Shown: positions 60,201 through 64,000 of the stretch, piece by piece
How positions within the stretch are numbered: position 1 is the stretch's first letter
Layout of the letters: the number at the start of each line of letters is the position of its first letter
NCBI RefSeq assembly: GCF_008923365.1
Contig: NZ_WBMR01000002.1
Coordinates: forward strand, 59,959 to 123,958
DNA length: 64,000 nt
Direction of reading: 5' to 3'
From: Actinomadura montaniterrae
Lineage (GTDB): Bacteria > Actinomycetota > Actinomycetes > Streptosporangiales > Streptosporangiaceae
Position numbers and translations under genes: made by a program
Notes under the pieces: model-generated
The model's database searches: none
What the model was told of the DNA's origin: nothing
What the model saw: the letters and a program-made list of their open reading frames with translations, nothing else

Positions 60201-63200
60201 ACGCCGCCCGGCCGAGCTGGAGTGGCTGCCGCGCCCGACCGGCTTCGCGGTGGTCCGGCCCGAGGACGAGCGCGCCGAGCCCGGCCTGGCGCACGCGCCC
60301 ATGCCGCTGCCCGGTACGGCGGACGGCGGCCCGCCGCCGTTCGTGTTCACCGGCGACATCGGCGCGGGCGTCGGGTTCCGGCCGCATCCCCTGGGCATCC
60401 GGGCGATCCGGTTCCGCTGGAACCAGGGACCGAGCGGCGACGCCGCCTACCCCCTGGAGCTGAACGCCGGGTACCGGCTGTACGAGCTGGACATCGACGC
60501 GGCCACCACCGACACCTTCGCCAGCGCCGCCCGGCTCGGCGCGGAGCTGCGGCTGCGGCAAGAGGTCCAGATGCTCCCGGCCGGCGACCTGCCGCTGGTG
60601 CCCGGCGACACGCTCGACACCAGCCAGTGGGAGGCGTGGTACCCCGGGGCCGTCCAGCGGCGCCGCCCGCCCGACCCGTCCGCCCAGGGCGTGCGGGACG
60701 AGCGCGGTCCCTGGTACTCCTGGCAGGACTCCTACCTCGAATGGCCCGAATGGCCGGGCGTCACCCAGCCCGGCGGCAAGCGCGAAACGCCGCTGCATCC
60801 GCTGCTGGAACGCCTGGTGGAGCGACTGCGCGCGCTGCGCCCCGGCAGCGTCACCGACCCGCGGGGCCGGGTCGCCGACGGCTACGCCGCCGCCCTGCAG
60901 CTCAGCCCGCCGACACTGCCGAACGACCTGGCCGGTTTCCTGGCCAGTTGCCCGCCGGGCGCCGACCGCTACGGCTGGGGCGCGCTGCAACGTCTCGGAC
61001 TGTCGGTGACCTTCAGCCTCCACGACCCCGACACCGGCGCCGTGCTCGGCCCGAAGCTGCTGGAACTGCTCAAGGAACTCTTCGCACGCCTGGAGAGCAC
61101 CCCCGCCGACCCCGACGCCGCGGCCTTCGCCGCGCTGCGCCGGCATCTGCACGTCGAGCTGCTGTTCCAGCCCGGACGCAGCATCCAGCTCGGCGAACGT
61201 CCGGCCGCGGGCGACGACCTGCTGGCGCTCGTCCAGATCAGCCTGCGGCCGGCCGTGCGTCAACGGCTGCGCTACCGCGCCGTCACCCTCACCGGACGCT
61301 CCAACGCCGACATCGAGGTGCGCCTCACCCTCTCCGCGCCGTGCAGCCTGGTCATCCGGCCCGACGGCGGCGCCGGGCAGCAGGAGCTCGAACCGCGGCC
61401 CGCGCCGATCGCCCGCACGATCCGGCTGCCGCTCAACGGCGAGGCGGCCCTGCTGCTGCGCGGCGCCACGCTGCCCGCGACGGTCGAGGTCCGTCCGCAG
61501 GCCCGGCTGACCACCGATCCCGCGCCGTTCGACCCGGCGATCGCGCCGCTGCTGGACTACGACCCCGGCCGCAAGCTGCTCAGCGCCCGCACCCTGCTCA
61601 GCGCCGACCAGCTGGCGCTGCTGCGCCCCTCGCTCGCCGCCGCCGACCTGCCGGCGGCGGAGAACCTGGCCGGGACGGTCCGGACCGAGGACTTCGGCCC
61701 GGCCGACGAGCGCACCCACCACTTCACCGTCGCGACCGGCGCGCTGGCCGCCGCGTTCGCCGGGCCGGGCGACGGCGTCCCCGAGCACGTCCAGTGGATG
61801 CGGCTCAAGTACTACCTGGAGACGTTGAACAGCAACGACCCCAAGGTGCCCGATTCGGGCAAGGTCACCCTCCCCGCCGACGCGGCCGGGATCGCCAAGG
61901 CGCTGCCCGACGTCCTCGCCTGGACGGCGCGGTTCTTCGACGCGAGCGGCGCGGTGAACGTGGGACCGGACGGCCTCGGCGCGACCGGCGCCGGTCCCTG
62001 GACCGCCACGGCCTACCCGCGCGCCGGTTCGCCCGCGCCGGCCACGCCCGGCGCCGACGGGCGCCTGACCTACACGCAGCTGATCGAGGACCGCTGGGCG
62101 CACACGCTGCGCTACTACCTCCAGCCGTACGGCCGCTACGACCTGCTGTGGCAGAGCCTGCGCCGCTCCCCCACGCTGTTCCCCGGCCGCGCGGCCGCCG
62201 AGGCCGACACCCCTGCCGTGCAGGTGGATCCCGACGCGGGCGGGCTGGACGTGGTGCTGGACCGAACGCAGGCCGTCGACGCCCCGCTCGTCCTCGGCTC
62301 GCGGCGGCTGGACGAGCCGGCCACCCCGGCGCGTCCGCCCGCACCCGGCGCGATCTGGGAGGTGATCGTCGCCCAGCACCACGAGCAGACCCTGGCCGAA
62401 CGCAACCAGACCCTGGTCCGCCGGCTCTCGTTCCGGCAGGTCGCCTTCACCCTGCTGCGCCGCTTCGGCTACTCCGACTGGTACGCGTGGGTGCGCGGCT
62501 TCGCCAAGGAGCACCAGCGCGAGCTTCCCGTCCGCCTGGTCGAGGACGCCTACCCGCCCGTCCCGGACGCGCTGCCGGGCGCGCCGGACCATCTCGTCCT
62601 GGACGGCACGACGGACCAGGACGAGCTGCGCGGCCTCGACCTGCCCGAGCGCGTCGGCGACTTCTCCCAAGGCGTCCTCGCCCTCCAATGGCGGGCCCTG
62701 CCGTTCTACTACGAGCACCGCCTGCTGGTGATCGCCCAGACCGACGGCACCGTGTCGCCGGTCAACGGCGTCACCCAGCGCGACCTGACCTACCGCTCGC
62801 CACTGCCGAGCGCCACTGTCAGCGGAACGGACATCGTGTGGCACCGGCTGCCGCCGTTCCCGCCCCCGCTCCGCGCCGACGGCATGTTCCAGCAGGACAC
62901 CCGCGTCCGCACCATCACGATCCCGCTGCGCCGGTTCTGGGACAGCCTGCCCGACGAGGCCCAGCGGCGCTGGCCCGCCGAGGCGCCCGACGCCGCGGGC
63001 GGCGCCGCCACCGCGCGCAAGCCGGGCGCCCTGCCCGACCCCGAGGTGGTCTACCAGATCGTCGAGTTGTTCAGCGGCAACATCGAGGTGCAGGCCGAGT
63101 GCTTCTACGACCCGGTCGCGCAGAGGTTCACCCACCGCCAGCTCGGCAAGCACTTCCTGGTGGCGCAGACGACGCTCGCGCCTCCGGCCGGCGCGCTCGG

Positions 63201-64000
63201 CGACTTCCCGCTGGCGGTCGATCTCGTCCAGGTGAGCGAGGAGCAGCTGAGCACCGGCTATGACACCGGCGGCCTGCCACTCGACACGCGCAACCGGGTC
63301 GCCATCGACGCGCACGGACGGCTGCTGCTCGCCGGAGTGATGACCAGGGGCGACCGCGACGCCCTGGTCCGGCTGATGCGCGCACCGGACGCGGCCAAGA
63401 TCCGGAACCTGTTCGACAGGTGGTACACCACCGAGCCGGTCAGCGCCCCCGCCGCGAACCTGCCCGACCGGCTCCGGGCGCTCATCGACTTCCTGCCCGC
63501 GCCGGCCCTGACCCTGGTATGGCAGGGCCCCTCGGACGCGGCCGCCGCGGACCTGCGGCGGCTCCCCGGCGACAGCGCCTTCACCGGCGCGATCGCGCAG
63601 ATCATCACCCAGGCCACCGGTGCGGCCCCGGACGCCGTCACTCGCGTGGAGATCCCCGCCGGACCCGAGCAGATCCCGGACGAGCTCCAGAACAAGGTGG
63701 CGCTCGCCCGCGACGCGTCCGGAACCCGGTACACCGGCATCACCTGGACCGGCGCGATGAGCGGCGACGACATCGCCGCGCTGCGCCGCTGGGCCCGCTT
63801 CCCCGAGTTCGCGGACGCCGTCGAGAAGCTGATCACGGCCGTACACGACGCGAGCACGGGCACTCCGCCGCCGTCGGTCACCGTCCCGTTCGCCGTCGCC
63901 GTCCGTCCCGTCCAGGGTGGGCTCAGCGGCGCCCTGGCCGACAAGCTGCTGCTCGGCGCGGTGCTGATGCGTTACCACGGCATGATGCGCGCCGACGATC
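54199..64000 (+). CDS. Giant protein, at least 3,267 residues, unrecognised (partial)
   Basis: The frame opens at ATG 54199 (in ATGA with the PLD stop) and stays open to the window edge, for 3,267 full codons, with strong third-position GC throughout. There is no signal peptide or clear membrane helix. Residues ~1-1,240 are beta-rich, with regions such as FSIGFDLLCRLTFDLATFAL and IGMGFGYRFTIASIKAAD (near 875) and a short CC pair near 1217. Fn3-like strands appear around 1787-1805 (YVYTITPVDFAGNAGRP) and 1855-1880 (PIRTYRLVFRREST). The remaining part is mixed with many Pro/Ala/Asp loops. I do not know a family; length and modular build suggest a scaffold, toxin or lipid-handling protein. Confidence 0.85.
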   Translation, partial: MTMFITLKDYLGEKWPPFLPKPPDPAVLSHIWIEPPQSTEEPGKVNLLTRLLLEQDLVLALPGIDAVSVVLQRDTSGSPDSEGIGLELDFVPNTVLRVTDAPVALRFAPALLRPMRKVSTGGDARYEPDPGRPFVEFAVPKLSGTASKDGLQSDTPLNLALPYPVQIAGTGVVIDSATVGFHQAGGKVCLVLQWKEGALSRLLGQFVPNLGDRSPAGEQDVTLRLIIGSGGLEEARLDWQAAASGASFALPGLSVGVPASSRFSLLLMRQGAGLGRAAFVVTLPGTDPVTAGSTFAWGRDGDRELHNDEPPQPPDKPLFAVSLKPADGPRSLVLLDVALGTPKLPGFFQQLTTPIPPLDLNDPASLCKPVVFDPADLGTGWTAQLSVNLDAGGGFTLPFLKQGQGGDSQFLQLYTTTPLTKLPITLPQGEVSFDIGVRVRVFSIGFDLLCRLTFDLATFALKVDHDQGIQLRSTEAERQFPDLFGMRWRFRGKDLGDKTFHYFTLATKDYHYQLQQPDGAVLELDFTRASEEPITFSVRDFALTPKGVNLAATVTDRPARLNGLRTRFRFTDSGFVIRENRIADFSLAGSGPLPPDLVGDATADIALQFAQRDGGNLTLVQGAANLRGVKLLDCKGTRFQFSVDALGLRFVDDGAFHLYFTITGSAQFVLAPGDDADGPLGLLGKIRIDLVQCPLTGDAKVIAEHVKFLVELPKPVTFSFLGCFEMELRAIGFVPQCEFFDGDGAMQVTGQLKFAQGPGDTPDSRPDYHELFIGLPAPGELVPRIHFTRLPVNLAIGAAFRLSGVVDFVDEPDQTGLVGEGVVQIHGLPTIAASFGFLRVRRGPGSPWLRAWFLYLEIRQVSFMIPVVQIYLREIGMGFGYRFTIASIKAADAENDVKKLLKTLEGLSRTQGDLSKRDRWAVDLEDAGEDPRWTIVLRAMISQTSASASPLRYEAFAEADLACVFLVDAIIAFRSDLTFFMAVRGWFNTNYADYVDNKEGARENPILSGFVLLSPRQKRFLAHISKPEGGKPGVHPPLPDFVRDAIAGSRFSATLLIEPGLFHYELGWPNMLRWHTTLGPLAVEVEGGFIFRVSTTEMVLGTSFLARGRLDLSAGVDLGLVGMRITATARVAFGARYIGVVDFRDPLNDSAVYGAIGLEVQVSFAIEFWIKIPLVFTTIRLSFGFSLEITFSAGLEIGVKGLSIPGVRGTGTVGVSCCGHSLQATVKIAFEEGNVEAALDRTRQFLSLGLEATEVEPVPGTGGALDAAPRFTSALGARRAALPPRALAAVIGERAAAPVPDVFHVPGYVLFVLRDAPSWDADHQIYFVLLPQAERLHRDAQGRLVPDEDGFPITEPELGFLPPPPADGTTVAKDFSLRVPKPAAGESYTLRHFEPLPTPQFVDVTSAVTAGAPITWAVNWAARMYTGGSAERRVVNPTTGQASDPAPLQDGLSLAQHLGNAFKQTYTGAGDTAVAHPVGDPGALPGYRPPVSDPRVQNPSDSSFEAAVRGAYEQFRGSPFLKRDPQELYEQLLEAAFDPSTTIYAADGAAQDGGDPGTVGAVQADQQAHQLRGVIIHDIIADLRAFHAEPDPARRAALAAGSLAFQMGLVFAVRTADGRRPAWLDQVATGLDAQPSISQRERPDATGPGAAGQDVRSFNVAQTRFDLFPPEFQQVRQYSDASTIALAWDLSWQRQAPPGVSRVQNDPDHHLAHYLVRRRALDGDEAERTTTVKPVKVLHRHTTDVAAAGQVTPTDTLSQLQPRFQVVDHFPDTAADRAALPREGRGYVYTITPVDFAGNAGRPLTLIATRYPSTPPAVPVDGDLTVSYSIAPSDLAPTGAVTPQVMEPRQVHVEWSEAARQDGPAVPIRTYRLVFRRESTVPIGSYGLDSTTQRGRTAGLPTSNARPLPTDIKIDLDHVFGPPGARAAVVPVAALRDAGVLPDGAWRPEAWRVFFQTICDRDVPSALAPVQLLLAAEAVAAPPATPAPTDRVEHSGNPREERRPAELEWLPRPTGFAVVRPEDERAEPGLAHAPMPLPGTADGGPPPFVFTGDIGAGVGFRPHPLGIRAIRFRWNQGPSGDAAYPLELNAGYRLYELDIDAATTDTFASAARLGAELRLRQEVQMLPAGDLPLVPGDTLDTSQWEAWYPGAVQRRRPPDPSAQGVRDERGPWYSWQDSYLEWPEWPGVTQPGGKRETPLHPLLERLVERLRALRPGSVTDPRGRVADGYAAALQLSPPTLPNDLAGFLASCPPGADRYGWGALQRLGLSVTFSLHDPDTGAVLGPKLLELLKELFARLESTPADPDAAAFAALRRHLHVELLFQPGRSIQLGERPAAGDDLLALVQISLRPAVRQRLRYRAVTLTGRSNADIEVRLTLSAPCSLVIRPDGGAGQQELEPRPAPIARTIRLPLNGEAALLLRGATLPATVEVRPQARLTTDPAPFDPAIAPLLDYDPGRKLLSARTLLSADQLALLRPSLAAADLPAAENLAGTVRTEDFGPADERTHHFTVATGALAAAFAGPGDGVPEHVQWMRLKYYLETLNSNDPKVPDSGKVTLPADAAGIAKALPDVLAWTARFFDASGAVNVGPDGLGATGAGPWTATAYPRAGSPAPATPGADGRLTYTQLIEDRWAHTLRYYLQPYGRYDLLWQSLRRSPTLFPGRAAAEADTPAVQVDPDAGGLDVVLDRTQAVDAPLVLGSRRLDEPATPARPPAPGAIWEVIVAQHHEQTLAERNQTLVRRLSFRQVAFTLLRRFGYSDWYAWVRGFAKEHQRELPVRLVEDAYPPVPDALPGAPDHLVLDGTTDQDELRGLDLPERVGDFSQGVLALQWRALPFYYEHRLLVIAQTDGTVSPVNGVTQRDLTYRSPLPSATVSGTDIVWHRLPPFPPPLRADGMFQQDTRVRTITIPLRRFWDSLPDEAQRRWPAEAPDAAGGAATARKPGALPDPEVVYQIVELFSGNIEVQAECFYDPVAQRFTHRQLGKHFLVAQTTLAPPAGALGDFPLAVDLVQVSEEQLSTGYDTGGLPLDTRNRVAIDAHGRLLLAGVMTRGDRDALVRLMRAPDAAKIRNLFDRWYTTEPVSAPAANLPDRLRALIDFLPAPALTLVWQGPSDAAAADLRRLPGDSAFTGAIAQIITQATGAAPDAVTRVEIPAGPEQIPDELQNKVALARDASGTRYTGITWTGAMSGDDIAALRRWARFPEFADAVEKLITAVHDASTGTPPPSVTVPFAVAVRPVQGGLSGALADKLLLGAVLMRYHGMMRADD

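Noticed and set aside
53887-63978. A 3,363-codon open frame on the minus strand opposite the giant gene
   Set aside because: Its product is low-complexity Gly/Arg/Val/Gln/Glu-rich and has no domains, as expected for the antisense frame of a long GC-biased gene. The plus frame from 54199 gives realistic protein and is coupled to the PLD gene.
1-64000. CRISPR arrays, rRNA or insertion sequences
   Set aside because: I saw no regularly spaced repeats, rRNA-like stretches or transposase motifs.

Overview
The window is very GC-rich DNA with strong G/C bias at third codon positions, frequent GTG and TTG starts and many 4-base start/stop overlaps. It carries several F420-type luciferase-like oxidoreductases, GlxA and TetR regulators, TAT-type export and a large non-ribosomal peptide locus. 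This points to a filamentous actinobacterium, probably of the Streptosporangiales/Thermomonosporaceae kind; that placement is inference. I saw no rRNA, tRNA, CRISPR array, insertion sequence or phage gene.

Positions 1-28.9 kb are a mosaic of short accessory transcription units. They comprise: an F420/NADP-type reductase, short-chain dehydrogenase and MFS exporter behind a pair of near-identical 18-22 bp palindromes; a divergent NTF2-like/TetR pair with two matching operators; a 36-residue basic miniprotein with a clear terminator; a TAT-exported serine hydrolase; a luciferase-like/Dabb operon; a methyltransferase; a membrane double-DJ-1 protein with a FAD monooxygenase opposite a GlxA regulator; two more luciferase-like enzymes; a D-threonine-aldolase-like enzyme; an alpha/beta hydrolase; two MFS exporters; a membrane-anchored STAND/TPR ATPase; a DsbA-like/TetR pair; and an orphan response regulator. 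Several gene relics lie between them: an internally deleted RibD/DHFR-like gene, a membrane-protein tail, an oxygenase-like tail and a sensor-kinase tail. The region therefore looks like it has been eroding and rearranging.

Positions 29.0-48.5 kb form one co-directional, mostly translationally coupled set of 16 minus-strand genes that reads as a biosynthetic gene cluster. From promoter to end it encodes: a Gfo/Idh/MocA oxidoreductase, two TIM-barrel sugar-isomerase-like proteins, a sulfotransferase, a VOC protein, an MFS exporter, a stand-alone condensation domain, a fusion of a stripped ABC-type ATPase with an Ldh-family dehydrogenase, a polysaccharide deacetylase, a GT2 glycosyltransferase, a free carrier protein, an A-PCP-C NRPS, an NRPS with half a condensation domain plus A and a degenerate carrier, a VioC/AsnO-type hydroxylase, a nucleotide-sugar dehydrogenase and a tandem haem-oxygenase-like diiron protein. 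The inferred product is a small glycosylated, possibly sulfated peptide containing a hydroxylated, probably basic amino acid. I cannot match it to a known compound. A 36-codon ORF with an excellent ribosome-binding site lies in the divergent AT-rich promoter region.

Positions 48.9-52.2 kb hold ordinary genes: TetR/quinone-reductase-like, ASCH, a DnaJ-like zinc-finger fragment and YjbR. From 52.6 kb to the window end there is a two-gene operon: a phospholipase-D-fold protein, coupled by ATGA to a giant protein whose frame is open for at least 3,267 codons and runs off the window. The giant protein has no signal peptide, a beta-rich first third and Fn3-like segments. I do not recognise this pair as a known system; with the cluster at 29-48.5 kb it is the most likely source of new biology here.
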